From positions 109,126,549 through 109,190,548 of the forward strand of contig CM043953.1 in NCBI GenBank assembly GCA_014529385.2: 64,000 nucleotides of DNA, written 5' to 3'. The notes under the pieces are model-generated. The model worked only from the letters and a program-made list of their open reading frames with translations. It made no database searches and was not told the origin of the DNA. The stretch comes from Adiantum capillus-veneris. Taxonomy: Eukaryota > Streptophyta > Polypodiopsida > Polypodiales > Pteridaceae. Below, one piece after another: positions 41,146-53,669 of the stretch; the stretch's first letter is position 1; each line of letters begins with the position of its first letter. The translations under genes and the position numbers were made by a program.

Positions 41146-41934
41146 TTACAATGGTACTTGGCCAAAACCCATAATTTCTCTATGATCATGAAACTCTTTG
41201 CTCACCTTTGGTAGAGGATGTTCTCTGAGGTTGTCACGATTTCTTTCATGGTTCACACAAACTGTGAGAAATTGGACAACTCGTTTACCATCTTTGCTAC
41301 GTATCCTAGCATATGCTGAACCATCATCCATTACCTTTGTTTCCATTTGAACTCCCACAATGTAGGGCTATCCAAGGATGAGATGATATGAAGATGTATC
41401 CTGTACAAAGAAGTTTTGGTCAATCTTTACATCACCTATTGTTACCTTCACACCTGGACATGCTGCATACAATTCACCGGATGAATTGTTTGCCACTTTT
41501 ACCATCCAGCCATGATCTGTGTCCATCGGCCATTTGCACTTGTTGTAGAGACTCTTTGACATTATGTTTATTTCTAAACCATGGTCAATCAAGGCAACAA
41601 ATGGCTCTTCAAGATCACCTACCTTGACCAAAGTTTCTGTAGTAGCCCTTGCCCAATGCCTTCGTGAATAGTAACTCCTAGGAATATCTTCAACTTCTTC
41701 ATCATCATTTGAGAAATACACTTGCTTCACTCTCCCACTAGATTGGTAGCATCCTACCATAGATCCATCATTCTCCTTATTTTGTAGTTGCATCCCTTGT
41801 GTCTTTGAGGTTTCCCCTTCAACCTGTGGACGAGAAACTTCAGCAAGGGTTTGCCTCTTCCTCTTGATGATGTCAATGATCTCCATGGAATTCATGCTTT
41901 GCAATGCCAAGAACTTCTCCCAGAGTAAACTCAA
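41146..41934 (-). pseudogene. pol: Element C protease region
   Basis: ORFs at 41368-41934 and 41146-41358. The first contains VALIDHGLEINIMSKSLY, a retropepsin-like active site with Asp kept but His and Leu where Ser/Thr and Ala are usual, and ends YHLILG followed by a stop where the family has ILG-x-P(W/Y). The second continues with MGVQMETKV. A stop and a shift lie between them and before RT. Confidence 0.65.
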
Positions 41935-42853
41935 TCTTGCTATTCAAGATCCTTTCCTCCAAGACTTTCTTTAAATCTGTAGCAACCTCAATATCAAATT
42001 GTAGTTTATAAGTTGGGCCTTTTGTCTTACCTTTCATTGGCTCTTTCTTCTTTCCTGTTGTAGACTCCTCCATGAGTACTTTAGGTGGAGATGCTCCTTG
42101 TGTTGAGGGTGTTTGAGAAGGTATTGAGTCACTTCTTCCCCCACTTCTAGAAGCTCTTTTTGATGGTCCTTCATCAGCATTCTCACGTCTGTGCTTCTCT
42201 TCTACAATTGCCTCATTTTGTTGGCATTTTGTAATGTAGGCATGCACTGACAATGAGTCCATTGGATCATTCCATCCTGTTTCTAGACGTATGCAATCAC
42301 CTGCTTCATGTAGAATCTCTTTTGTAAGCTTTCCCTTTTTAGCTAATTGCATGACATTTGGCCAAATTTGACCATGATGGTCACTCACCTCTTCATCACA
42401 AAAATGTTCAATTTTTACTCCATAAGTAGCTGCCTCAACTGAAGAGGTGGCATGCTTAGTTGCCATATCTTCAACTAAGGTTTGCATTCCCCCCTTCTCA
42501 AAGTTAGTTCTCAAGGGTAGACCTGTCTCTCTTAAGTGTATTTTACCATCCTTAAAAAAGACAACATCTTTTGACAAAGCATCACTAAAATCATCACAAT
42601 CCCTTCTTACATGGTCTGTACTATCACACCAAATACATCTATTAACAAACCCTTCTTTGGGCTGTTGTCTTTGCCTAGGAAGTGGCCCTGATGGTTGGCA
42701 TTTTTCTTCAAGCTTTGCAAACTTCACCTTCAAGTCAAGCATTCCCTTCACAAGCTCATCTAGCATGTACTCATCAAACTTAGGAGCGATAAAAGTAGGC
42801 TTTACCATTTTGTCAGAAGTTGAGGTGGAAGGACTTGTAGTGTTTACTACCAT
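41873..42853 (-). CDS. gag: Element C Gag, C-terminal part with zinc knuckle
   Basis: A 326-codon frame overlapping the end of the preceding gag frame by seven bases in another phase. Zinc knuckle CIWCDSTDHVRRDC (CX2CX4HX4C) near residues 73-86. A polar region follows, rich in Ser, Lys and Arg (near 230-275). The join to the upstream piece has shifted frame near 42890. Confidence 0.75.
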   Translation of the reverse strand: MVVNTTSPSTSTSDKMVKPTFIAPKFDEYMLDELVKGMLDLKVKFAKLEEKCQPSGPLPRQRQQPKEGFVNRCIWCDSTDHVRRDCDDFSDALSKDVVFFKDGKIHLRETGLPLRTNFEKGGMQTLVEDMATKHATSSVEAATYGVKIEHFCDEEVSDHHGQIWPNVMQLAKKGKLTKEILHEAGDCIRLETGWNDPMDSLSVHAYITKCQQNEAIVEEKHRRENADEGPSKRASRSGGRSDSIPSQTPSTQGASPPKVLMEESTTGKKKEPMKGKTKGPTYKLQFDIEVATDLKKVLEERILNSKIEFTLGEVLGIAKHEFHGDH

Positions 42854-43491
42854 CTTGTCCCTTCTTCTTTGTCGTTTGGCAAGCAGTGAGACAGCACCTT
42901 CAACCTCATTCCAGTCGGTCTTAGTCCTTGCTCAGCATCTTTATCTTCAAGAAGAAGCTCCAAATTTTCTTGAAACTCTTTACTTGCAGCTTGTAAGAAA
43001 AGATCTGTCTTCTCTGCATCTAGTGTGGCCCTTTCTGTCCTGGTGAGTTGTGTATAGCGCCGCTCAAATTCCCTAAGTAGCTCTGTTATTGATAGTCCTT
43101 GCTTTGGCTTGACTACCCATTCTAAGAATGTCCTTTTGGTCACTGTCTCAGAGTCCTCCATGAAATATTCCTCCTTTAAAGCTACTTTGAGTTCTTCCCA
43201 ATTTCTCCCATGTCCATCTTTAATTACCCTAACATGCTCTCTAATTTATGGAGCAACAACTAGCTCAAAGCTTTGAATCATCTCACCTTCTGACACGCGA
43301 TGCAGCTCCATCTCCTTCACATACTTGCGTAAGTACTTGGCTACATCTTTTCCATTGAACTGATCCATTCTATTGACGACTACTTGTATGGCCTTCGTTG
43401 CTGAAATCTCCCTTCTTTCAATGGCATGTTTTTGTTGCATGAACATTGCAAATGCTTGAAACATTTGCATTGTTGCTGGGTCAACATGCAT
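42847..43491 (-). pseudogene. gag: Element C Gag, capsid part
   Basis: Frames 43246-43491 and 42847-43161 are in the same phase, with TAA at 43246-43248 between. The reading gives a long helical Gag: MDQFNGKDVAKYLRKYVKEME near the start, then MEDSETVTKRTFLEWV and LLREFERRYTQLTRTER. I place the start at the Met around 43491, because the longer frame (from 43605) would begin inside the LTR and read through the primer-binding site. Confidence 0.65.
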
Positions 43492-43547
43492 ACCCTGTTG
43501 CTCAACATGATCACCCGTGGTTATCCACAAAATCTCACCCTGGCAAT

Positions 43548-43565
43548 TTCGCGTCGGGTTCACCA
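43548..43565 (-). other. Primer-binding site of element C
   Basis: The minus strand reads TGGTGAACCCGACGCGAA, six bases after the LTR end CTCGACA. Not initiator Met; the tRNA is not assigned. Confidence 0.65.
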
Positions 43566-43772
43566 AAAATATGTCGAGAAATTTGCGGTCTTGCCAGGAA
43601 AGCACCGGGCTTATGGCTGTGAGAGTTTGTGAGAGAACTCAACAAAAACTATATGAAGGAGTTAAACCATAGATGCCATGAAGATTAGGATTTGGAAAGC
43701 AGTGCAATCAAAGAAGCCCCACTCTTTCTCTCTTGCACTCACACACACATAGAAAGAACACAAAAGAGAATG

Positions 43773-43985
43773 TCAAAATAACACAAAGATGAAAACATTA
43801 AGACTATGGTCATATCGTATCATGGGTAGTATGAAAGGGTTAATAGATGAGTTAATGGCATTCAATCTTGGCTGACCAAATAGGCTACGAATTGTTCTTT
43901 GGAATTGTAGTTTTGTGCTTACCATAATATATATATTTTGTCTAGTGATTGGGATTAATTGTGTGTACAAAACCTCTTGGTTCAT
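43773..43985 (-). CDS. P1 in element C 5' LTR part
   Basis: 70 codons, an intact homologue of P1 at 35680-35892 and 46178-46390, differing at a few residues (for example Leu for Pro after STK, Asn for Asp after RYDHSL). Its ATG overlaps the stop of P2 by ATGA at 43982-43985. It ends about 200 bases before the LTR end and 280 bases before gag. Confidence 0.65.
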   Translation of the reverse strand: MNQEVLYTQLIPITRQNIYIMVSTKLQFQRTIRSLFGQPRLNAINSSINPFILPMIRYDHSLNVFIFVLF

Positions 43986-44200
43986 AGCAAGATAACTACG
44001 CTTACGTCAAAAGAAAATTTATAGTCTATGAGAGGTAGTATAATGGGGTCCGGTGATGGAAGTATTTCATTGAGCCTTTCTGGGCCAAAGAGAAACATTA
44101 TACGTTGTTGAAAGTGTATTTTACGGCTAATCCATACGTTAATTCTAATAGATTGTACAGAGTGAAAGCGATAGAAATGATCATCATGTGGGTTATTCAT
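43982..44200 (-). CDS. P2 in element C 5' LTR part
   Basis: 72 codons, intact, nearly identical to the copy at 35889-36107 (IMFLF for IVFLF, EILPSPD for EILLSPD). Its order relative to P1 is the reverse of that in element A. Confidence 0.65.
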   Translation of the reverse strand: MNNPHDDHFYRFHSVQSIRINVWISRKIHFQQRIMFLFGPERLNEILPSPDPIILPLIDYKFSFDVSVVILL

Positions 44201-44398
44201 CTAGGATAGTATGTGAGAAATGTAGATATGAGAGAAGTGAAGAGATGAGAAGTTTCCCTCCCAAGCGCTATTCTTGCCCGTAGGCAATAAGGATACTGCG
44301 GGGAGAGATGTACCTGTAGAAAAGAGAACCTAGAATTTGCAGAGAGGATGAATTACTAAGAATGAGAGAGATAGGTTTGGTTAAGGAGATGAGATTAG

Positions 44399-44403
<5 letters not shown>

Positions 44404-44486
<83 letters not shown>
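44404..44486. repeat. (AT)n microsatellite in element C 5' LTR part
   Basis: About 41 AT units, the counterpart of 36303-36387. Confidence 0.95.
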
Positions 44487-44489
<3 letters not shown>

Positions 44490-45962
44490 GGATTAGAGAT
44501 GAAAAAGAAAACAACAAGAAATCAAGAAAACATCAATGTAGAACACATCTTACTTGACAAACCCTTCGGCACCATTATTGATGGAGAGACACATACATAG
44601 TGGGAACGCATGCTACAAGATCTATCTTGTAACTTTTTAGATACATAATTATCTTTCCTATAATGTACATATGCATATTTAAGTATAATAATAAGCCTTC
44701 TATCTCATCCTATTATTTTTCTCAAGGGTAACCTATCCTTACTTTACCATCAAAAAATACTATGGGAAAATCTCAATAGCTCCGCCTCTTTAACTTGGGG
44801 CAAAAAGCATTGATTCTTTATTTCTACTATCTCATTATCATCTCACACCCTAGCTAGATCCTATATCTAGGGTAAAGTCCAATATATATATATTCTATGT
44901 ATTTTTTATACTTTTCTTATATTTCTTTTTAAATAGCTACTAGGAGGGAATCAAATCCTAGTGGGACACTAGGTGGCATGATTTCAAAGATACACTTATT
45001 TTAATGCATTATTGCAAGCATGATTACAAAACTTTGTCAAGGATCAATGTCATGCTTTCATATGGCATGAGGTGTCCTTTGGAATTAAATGAAAGTCTAG
45101 GCTAAGGGGACCACGAAAAGACTTTTGCTGCCAGAAATGGGCCCTTTTTTGATGAACTTTTTACACAAGGTTCCAATCCAAATTGGAAAATGATTTTAAA
45201 ATGAAAATCGTAGCTAATGAGCTGAAGGTTTTGTCCATATTTTTACTTTTTTTTTTAGAGCCACGGTTGAGGATATATGATCAAAATACTGGACCCCAGT
45301 CTGTCCACATCATGCAGGGACAGCTCATTTCCAACTTTTCCAATTCCTATTCACACTGGCTCCTCTCTTCTTGTGTAAACCCTTGGGGGTTCCCTTCACC
45401 TATAAAAGGGTACCTCTTCTTCCTTGAAAAGAAACTCAAGAATTCAAGCCATTGATGAGAGGAATTCTTGAGGGAGTGAGTAGTAATGCTTAATTGTACT
45501 TAGCCATTAACATAAGCCCAAGCCTACACTTTCTTCTAGAGGGAGACTAGCCATTCTTGCAACAAGCTAACCTTGGAAGATCAACTCTAATCAAAGAAGG
45601 TCTTGCACTTGGTGTATCAATCAAAGTGGAATTATCCACTCTTCTTCTCTCTCCATCAATAATGGTGCCGAAGGGTTTGTCAAGTAAGATGTGTTCTACA
45701 TTGATGTTTTCTTGATTTCTTGTTGTTTTCTTTTTCATCTCTAATCCAACATATATATATGTATCTAATCTCATCTCCTTAACCAAACCTATCTCTCTCA
45801 TTCTTAGTAATTCATCCTCTCTGCAAATTCTAGGTTCTCTTTTCTACAGGTACATCTCTCCCTGCAGTATCCTTATTGCCTACGGGCAAGAATAGGGCTT
45901 GGGAGGGAAACTTCTCATCTCTTCACTTCTCTCATATCTACATTTCTCACATACTATCCTAG

Positions 45963-46181
45963 ATGAATAACCCACATGATGATCATTTCTATCGCTTTCA
46001 CTCTGTACGATCTATTAGAATTAACGTATGGATTAGCCGTAAAATACACTTTCAACAACGTATAGTGTTTCTCTTTGGCCCAGAAAGGCTTAATGAAATA
46101 CTTCTATCATCGGATCCCATCATACTACCTCTCATATACTATAAATTTTTTTTTGACGTAAGCGTAGTTATCTTGTTATGA
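45963..46181 (+). CDS. P2 in inverted element C LTR
   Basis: 72 codons, intact and plus-oriented. It differs from the other two copies at about six residues (SVRS, LSSD, YYKFFF) but keeps the ISRKIHFQQR and ILPLI core. It ends with TGA at 46179-46181, overlapping the P1 ATG. Confidence 0.6.
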   Translation: MNNPHDDHFYRFHSVRSIRINVWISRKIHFQQRIVFLFGPERLNEILLSSDPIILPLIYYKFFFDVSVVILL

Positions 46182-46390
46182 ACCAAGAGGATTTGTACAC
46201 ACAATTAATCCCAATCAGTAGACAAAATATATATATTATGGTAAGCACAAAACTACAATTCCAAAGAACAATTCGTAGCCTATTTGGCCAGCCAAGATTG
46301 AATGCCATTAACTCATCTGTTAACCCTTTCATATTACCCATGATACGATATGACCATAGCCTTGATGTTTTCATTTTCGTATTGTTTTGA
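46178..46390 (+). CDS. P1 in inverted element C LTR
   Basis: 70 codons, intact, starting within the ATGA shared with P2. Very close to 43773-43985. Third open copy of this pair in the LTRs of element C. Confidence 0.6.
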   Translation: MNQEDLYTQLIPISRQNIYIMVSTKLQFQRTIRSLFGQPRLNAINSSVNPFILPMIRYDHSLDVFIFVLF

Positions 46391-46591
46391 CATTCCCTTT
46401 TGTGTTCTTTCTTTGTGTGTGTGAGTGCAAGAGAGAAAGAGTGAGTCTTCTTTGATTGCACTTCTTTCCAAACCCTAGTCTTGATGGCATCTATGGTTTA
46501 ACTCCTTCATATAGTTTTTGTTGAGTTCTCTCACAAACTCTCACAGCCATAAGCCCGGTGCTTTCCTAGCAAGATCGCAAATTTCTCGACA

Positions 46592-46624
46592 GCGTTCCCA
46601 CTATGTACGTGTCACAGCACGACA
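46592..46624 (-). repeat. Stub of element C 5' LTR start
   Basis: The minus strand reads TGTCGTGCTGTGACACG and on to GGGAACGC, the first 33 bases of the LTR. It is followed outwards by ACGT, the target duplication. It proves that the outer end of C is here and that the inverted LTR lies inside it. Confidence 0.8.
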
Positions 46625-46628
46625 ACGT
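46625..46628. other. Target-site duplication of element C, right (ACGT)
   Basis: It matches 35475-35478; element B gag resumes here. Confidence 0.75.
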
Positions 46629-47052
46629 GCACCCACCTCAACTTTTATCTTGAGTGTGGGAAAGAGACTGGCTATGAACCTCTCCTTCTTTAGGAACTTT
46701 GCCTCATCACCAAGGCTAGCAACATTTCTCACCAAAGCCCAAAGACATAGAAACTTTTGTTTGTACATGTAGTAGTCATCTAAGTCTCTTTGCTTGTTGC
46801 CATAGATTTTGAGTGTGTTGGGAGTCAAAGAAGTATCTATTGAAATTATCAACAACTTCGTTATAGTTTCCCTTAACCTCTTGAGATAGAGAATCAAACC
46901 AAGTGCTAGCATCCTTCCTCATAACTACCTCAAACATTTCTAAGCGTTCATCATCTCCTATCATTCTCTTTATGTGGCAAGACATTTTGAAATAGCTCGG
47001 TATCCTTGCCACGCTCTCCAAAAAAGAGAGGATATCCTGACATTTGGCGTTG
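46625..47052 (-). pseudogene. gag: Element B gag, N-terminal part
   Basis: Frames at 46776-47021 and 46601-46760 match residues 1-150 of element A Gag: FKMSCHIKRMI, RKDASTWFDSLSQEVKGNY and KKERFIASLFP-x-LKIKVEVGA, the last ending exactly at the C insertion. The start codon is lost and a frameshift lies in the first 20 codons. Another frameshift falls near 46790. Confidence 0.75.
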
Positions 47053-47137
47053 GGTCTGGAATCAATTTCAAAGTGACAACATGTTTTTTTCTTTTTTTTT
47101 AAGATTTACACAATACTTTTCTAAATTGCAATCTATT

Positions 47138-47356
47138 CTATAACAAAAAAAACATATGCACATCAAATTATCTATGATAGTCAACAAGAGGCAGGATGAC
47201 AGGGTTTGATGATGCTAGAATTTCTCCTACTCTTTGAGCACCAAACATGAATACCATACGCTGCTGAAAATGGATCTTTTTACTAATTACAACGTTTATT
47301 CTAATGTGAGGATTGAAATGAAAGTAAAACGTCTCTATTCCTAGGCCATTATCCAT
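47138..47356 (-). pseudogene. P2 of element B (late nonsense codon)
   Basis: Start ATG at 47356. The first 62 codons are open and nearly identical in the core to P2 of A (IRIN, KKIHFQQRMVFMFGAQRVGEILAS). A TAA then replaces the Ser codon of SFDV, after which the frame continues for ten codons to a stop at the same place as in A. Total length is the same as in A (219 bases). Confidence 0.65.
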
Positions 47357-47377
47357 GACCTATGCATGTCCTAATGC

Positions 47378-47589
47378 TTAAAATAATACAACAATGTAGA
47401 CGTCTAAGCTAATATCGTACCTAATGAGAGGCAAAATAAAAGGATTTACCAAAGCGTTTATCTCAGCTAACTAAGAGGACCTAAAATCCTACGAATTACA
47501 CGTTGAAATTACAACTTAGCACTAACAATTATGTATATCTTTTGCCTTGAAATATGAATGAAAGGATCATACAAACTCTCATGATTCAT
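47378..47589 (-). pseudogene. P1 of element B (stop and frameshift)
   Basis: Start ATG at 47589 (MNHESLYDPFIHISRQK). It resembles P1 of A but has a stop after SAKL and a net one-base loss before the end; the last codons DVYIVVLF and stop are again in register. The order P1 then P2 matches element A. Confidence 0.65.
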
Positions 47590-47642
47590 AAAAACTACTT
47601 GACTATTCTAAGGTTGAACCTACACAAAAACATACACAAGCC

Positions 47643-47660
47643 CTCCTGAATGGGGCACCA
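47643..47660 (-). other. Primer-binding site of element B
   Basis: The minus strand reads TGGTGCCCCATTCAGGAG, four bases after the LTR end. It is related to that of A with changes in the second half. Confidence 0.6.
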
Positions 47661-48507
47661 AAATTGAGGCAGTCTGGGACGGGAAACAAGAGAGCCGACC
47701 TCTAAACACCCCTCAAGGCTTGTATGCTACTCAATTGGGGCTGGGGCAACCACAAGCAAGGATCAACAACAAACCTACAGCCAAACAAGTGAAGGGGCAC
47801 CACCTAGTTATGGCATGCAAACTAAGACGCAAGAGATATTTTGTCACACCCAAGAAGATGCGCCAAAAAACACACACAAGAAATCTCACACCAAGACACA
47901 CACCAAATGGAGCATAGCTATATCTATCCATATCTATCTAGAGAGATAGATCAAAGGGAAGAGAAAAAGAGGAATGGAACTTGCGTAATACCTTGTTTGT
48001 GACTTGCAAATGAAGATGGTTTGTTATGATACTATCGTAGAGCTTGTACAAAACTAACTCATGCTTAGTAAATGTTAAGCATTACCAACACACACACATT
48101 GTCTTAGGGTGTGGGAGACCTCTCACCACAATACCCTCCTACAATGGACACAAAATTGGCAATAAAAACACACTAAAACACTTTCTAAAATAAGATCAAC
48201 TTAAAATGCACAAGTCACCTTGAATTCACCAAACCGTATGCATAAGTAGAAGGACGAAGATTTGAATGTTGAATCGCGCCTTTGATGCACCAAAACTCAA
48301 TTTATTGATGATGGAGGAACATATACAATGGTGGTTTGGAGATTTTTGAACTCACACTCTCTTACTTGGAATGTGTAGCTTGAAAGCTTCTCTCACACCA
48401 GAAGTGAAGCTCACAAAGTGGTTGCTACGCATAAGTCTCTCCTCACGCATAGAGTATTGGGGTGCTAGGTGAGATGTTGGAGGTGGTTTACAAGAAGGAG
48501 AGGGGCC

Positions 48508-48515
48508 TATTTATA
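48508..48515 (-). promoter_or_regulatory. Probable TATA box of element B LTR
   Basis: The minus strand reads TATAAATA within CCAACCTATAAATAGGCCCC, identical to element A. Confidence 0.55.
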
Positions 48516-48694
48516 GGTTGGAGACCTCTCATTAAGATTATTAGAAATCCTAATTTACAAGCTAACAAATCAGGTTTATTATTATTTTTGAATATTAAAC
48601 ATTGCGGGCCTTCTTTGTCTTCTTGAGTCATGGATGTGGGCTCAAAAGAGAGCATTATTGATGGTAGATGAGGTGAAAGTAGAGTTTTGAGGAA

Positions 48695-48697
<3 letters not shown>

Positions 48698-48736
<39 letters not shown>
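48698..48736. repeat. (GA)n microsatellite in element B LTR
   Basis: About 19 GA units at the place of the (CT)n in element A's LTRs. Confidence 0.9.
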
Positions 48737-48741
<5 letters not shown>

Positions 48742-49285
48742 CTATAAACATGTAGGCTTGAGGTGAGGCGTCTTTTATGGTTAGGTCAATGGCTATTTTG
48801 TGTTAGGATGTTAGTGGTTAGTGTTAGTAGTTTTTAGCTAGTAGGATGGGTAAAATTGCATGGCATATGCACTCAAGGTGCATTATGTGATTTATACAAT
48901 GATAAAAAGTAAGTGAAGCATTAGAATATACACAATTTGATGGAAACCACAAGATGGAGAGGGAATTTTCCACCTATCTCCTCCAGTGAATGAGCGATTG
49001 TAGAACTCTGTTGGTGTAGTTCTTGTGACCAAGGAAAATTTGAATTTTCCATGATCAAACTCTTCCTTTTGTAGAGCTTGAGCTTGGTTATTTGCTGATT
49101 TTTTCTCTTTTTGTGAAAGGATGAAGAGGTTATGGTAATATGAATTTGATTCTAGAGAGAGAAATTGAGCTATATGTATGTAGAGATGATAATTTTGAGT
49201 TGTGGAGTAAGGGAGAGATGGGAATGATGAAGAAGATGAAAGAATCCATAAAATATGCAAGCTTGATGGATGGATGGAGAGGAAT

Positions 49286-49287
<2 letters not shown>

Positions 49288-49374
<87 letters not shown>

Positions 49375-49380
49375 TGTGTG
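49288..49380. repeat. (TG)n microsatellite in element B LTR
   Basis: About 45 TG units with one TTTG interruption. Not present in the LTRs of A. Confidence 0.95.
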
Positions 49381-50534
49381 TAAGTAGGAAAGGAGGTGAG
49401 AGAAGACTATGGGTTACTTTGTGAGAAAAGTGGGCAGACTTGGGTCCACACAAAAAAATCCTATCTCACCGGTGGTAGCTCCAAAAATTATCAAAATTTT
49501 TGAGGTGATTATTCAGCTCTTGGATCGCAATTTTTCTTGTACTCACCGCTTCAAATTTGGAGTGGAGATGGATATAAAAAATCCTATCAAAATGCCTAGT
49601 TTTCTTCACAAAAAAGTCTTCAGTGGCCCCCCTTTTGTTGAATTTGCATAAGGCCCCAAAGGTGAGCCCCTCCTTGCATGAGAGCATGACCCAATAGATT
49701 TCTAGAGGTTTGAAAACATGCATGGTTGTGGATTATGCCCAAATATAATATATGGATATGATGGGAAAAAAACATATTAGTATATAAATAATTCGTGGTA
49801 TCTAGAATAGTGTGAGCTATATATACATAAAATAAATATATGAAAATATAGGGAATCAAATGAGGAGAGTCCTCTTTTTTTTTTATTGATGTATATTTAC
49901 TTACAAGAGATAAGGAAAAATAGCTTTAGAAAATAGGAATTTAGTGAAAGGCAACTGATGGTGAAAGGTATTTTTGTGGTTTTTCCTTGGCGTGGATTCA
50001 CACCAAAAATAAGAGAAGCTTTCATGAAATGATTTCTTATAGAGTATATGGTAACAAAGATCATGGTAATGGTGAGTAAATGTACATACCATACTTAGGT
50101 AAATAACACACACTTAAATAAAAAAAATTAAATAAATACCAAAATAATTATAATAAAAAATACATATATTTAGGCCATATATACAATAAAATACTTATAC
50201 ACAAAAGGGCCATAATATGCTTTGGCTTTTATTTTTATTTACTTTTTTGGCTCCACTAGCCCAGTGACTAGCTAAGTGAGGGTGTTTAAGAAGATATGGG
50301 GAAAGTGCCCTAACTCACACACACACCTATGTATAGTGAAAGGGTGACGATAACCACAATGTTTGGGTAATTTTGGTAGGGTGAGGTAGCTCACTATGGA
50401 AATTACATAGAGCCAAAAAATGTCTATCAATAGGAGAAAATATCTGATGTAGATGGAAGAGGAGAGGTTGGTGAGTTCCTACATCACTGGGGTTATTTAG
50501 AGAAGGAGAAAATCTTGGGTGAGCATGAATGTCA

Positions 50535-50815
50535 AATTTAAGATTTTTCAAGTTGGAGATTGGGTGATGCCTTACAACTCCCTATTAGGGCCACATCCAG
50601 GCAAGCTTACTTTAAGATATAAAGGTCTATATCAGATTGTTCAAAACTCTTGGGTTAGGGTACATTCATTGTAGCTCATATTTTTGGCACGACAGTTGAG
50701 AAACCTATTAATGGTTTCAGACTAAAAACGTTTCAAGGGAAACCAACTCATTTAGATTGGCCTTTAGTAGGGTTGATTGAACCAAAAGAGTTTGCAAAAG
50801 GTAGCAATGGTAAAG
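50535..50815 (+). pseudogene. pol: Element D fragment 2: gypsy integrase C-terminus
   Basis: The plus-strand frame reads QVGDWVMPYNSLLGPHPGKL near the start, then LRYKGLYQIVQN (the R-Y-x-GP(Y/F)-x-I motif of the integrase C-terminal domain). After a shift it reads INGFRLKTFQGKPTHLD near 50715-50765. It lies 100 bases right of element B and has the same orientation as the RT fragment at 31398-32035. Confidence 0.65.
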
Positions 50816-53077
<2,262 letters not shown>

Positions 53078-53210
53078 CAAACTTCCAAATGAGCCTAAAT
53101 CATAATCCTTTACCTGAAATTCATTATGTGTTCTCCACACCTTCAAATTTCTTTTCTCCTTTACATTACTTGCAGATTAGAAAATTTGCAAACAACTGAT
53201 GGTTGCTACT

Positions 53211-53437
53211 TGTTGGAATTAAGGTTGCACGAAAACACACATAGCTTGGAGAAGATGAAGGAAGCTTAAGGCACACACAGAGAGTGTATTACTTAGTGTA
53301 AAATGGAAACATGGATAGCCCTAGAATGATGGGAGTATATACAATGCACGGGGGATAAACCTCCTAGTGAGGAAAAAAATTGCCTCGGCGGTCCTATGTG
53401 TGTTCACACACATCACTACCACATGTATATGGTAACA
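53211..53437 (-). repeat. 3' LTR of copia element G
   Basis: 227 bp, TGTTGGAATTAAGG to TATATGGTAACA on the plus strand, the third copy of this LTR in the window. It lies downstream of RNase H on the minus strand, so it is the 3' LTR. Confidence 0.8.
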
Positions 53438-53589
53438 AACACCCCTTGGGAGTGATTTGGTGATGAGAGCTGGCAAATAGAGTTTAGAGAAGTGCTATGC
53501 CCTAAGGACATGATCAATCCACAAAAGGAGTAAGCCCAAAGATTTGTGAAAAGATTCAAACTTCTCATCAGACAATGCCTTTGTGAAAA

Positions 53590-53669
53590 GATATAGAAGG
53601 TTATCCTATGTTAGCACATAAGCCAAGTTGATATAGAAGGTTATCCTATGTTAGCACATAAGCCAAGTT
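53590..53669. repeat. 40-bp tandem duplication
   Basis: GATATAGAAGGTTATCCTAT begins at 53590 and again at 53630; the two 40-bp units are identical. It lies in the untranslated 3' region of element G. Confidence 0.95.

Larger units (their letters stand above)
43572..44588 (-). repeat. Element C 5' LTR, promoter-distal part only
   Basis: 1017 bp matching 35479-36490 of the 3' LTR, including P2 and P1. Homology stops at GATGGAGAGA (44588), where an inverted LTR copy begins. The part with the TATA box is absent. Confidence 0.85.
44592..46591 (+). repeat. Inverted copy of element C LTR
   Basis: About 2.0 kb of the same LTR in plus orientation, from just inside the start (ATACATAGTGGGAACGC) to the complete end (TTTCTCGACA at 46591). 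It contains TATA (45401-45407), P2 and P1. Together with 43572-44588 it forms an inverted repeat with arms of about 940 bp. The first few bases of the LTR are missing at the join to 44588. Confidence 0.85.
35479..46624 (-). mobile_element. Element C: Ty3/gypsy LTR retrotransposon nested in gag of element B
   Basis: On the minus strand, LTRs start TGTCGTG and end CTCGACA. The 3' LTR is 35479-37560, then the polypurine tract, integrase, RNase H, RT, protease and gag up to 43491, the primer-binding site, and a rearranged 5' LTR zone (43572-46624). ACGT flanks both ends (35475-35478 and 46625-46628). Removing C and one ACGT restores the gag frame of B (VEVGARATLDAAETR). RT precedes integrase, so it is gypsy, but it has no second RNase H and no chromodomain. 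The P2-P1 leader ORFs are inside the LTR. Confidence 0.9.
32938..50429 (-). mobile_element. Element B: 3'-truncated relative of A, host of nested element C
   Basis: On the minus strand: 5' LTR (50429-47665), primer-binding site, P1 (broken), P2, gag part 1 (to 46625), then element C (46624-35479), gag part 2, protease and RT, ending abruptly near 32938 in the RNase H. The second RNase H, integrase and 3' LTR are missing. Without C the remaining sequence is collinear with element A at clearly readable protein similarity. Coding is broken by stops, shifts and an RT deletion. Confidence 0.85.
47665..50429 (-). repeat. Element B 5' LTR
   Basis: About 2.77 kb of A-family LTR on the minus strand: start TGATAGACATTTTTTGG at 50429, end CTGCCTCA at 47665. 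It has a TATA box (48508-48515), a (GA)n at the place of A's (CT)n, and a large extra (TG)n array at 49288-49380. Divergence from A's LTRs is much higher than between A's own two. Confidence 0.88.

Noticed and set aside
42447-43046. A 199-codon plus-strand ORF opposite element C gag
   Set aside because: An antisense shadow of the gag frames. Its composition mirrors the codons of the true frame.
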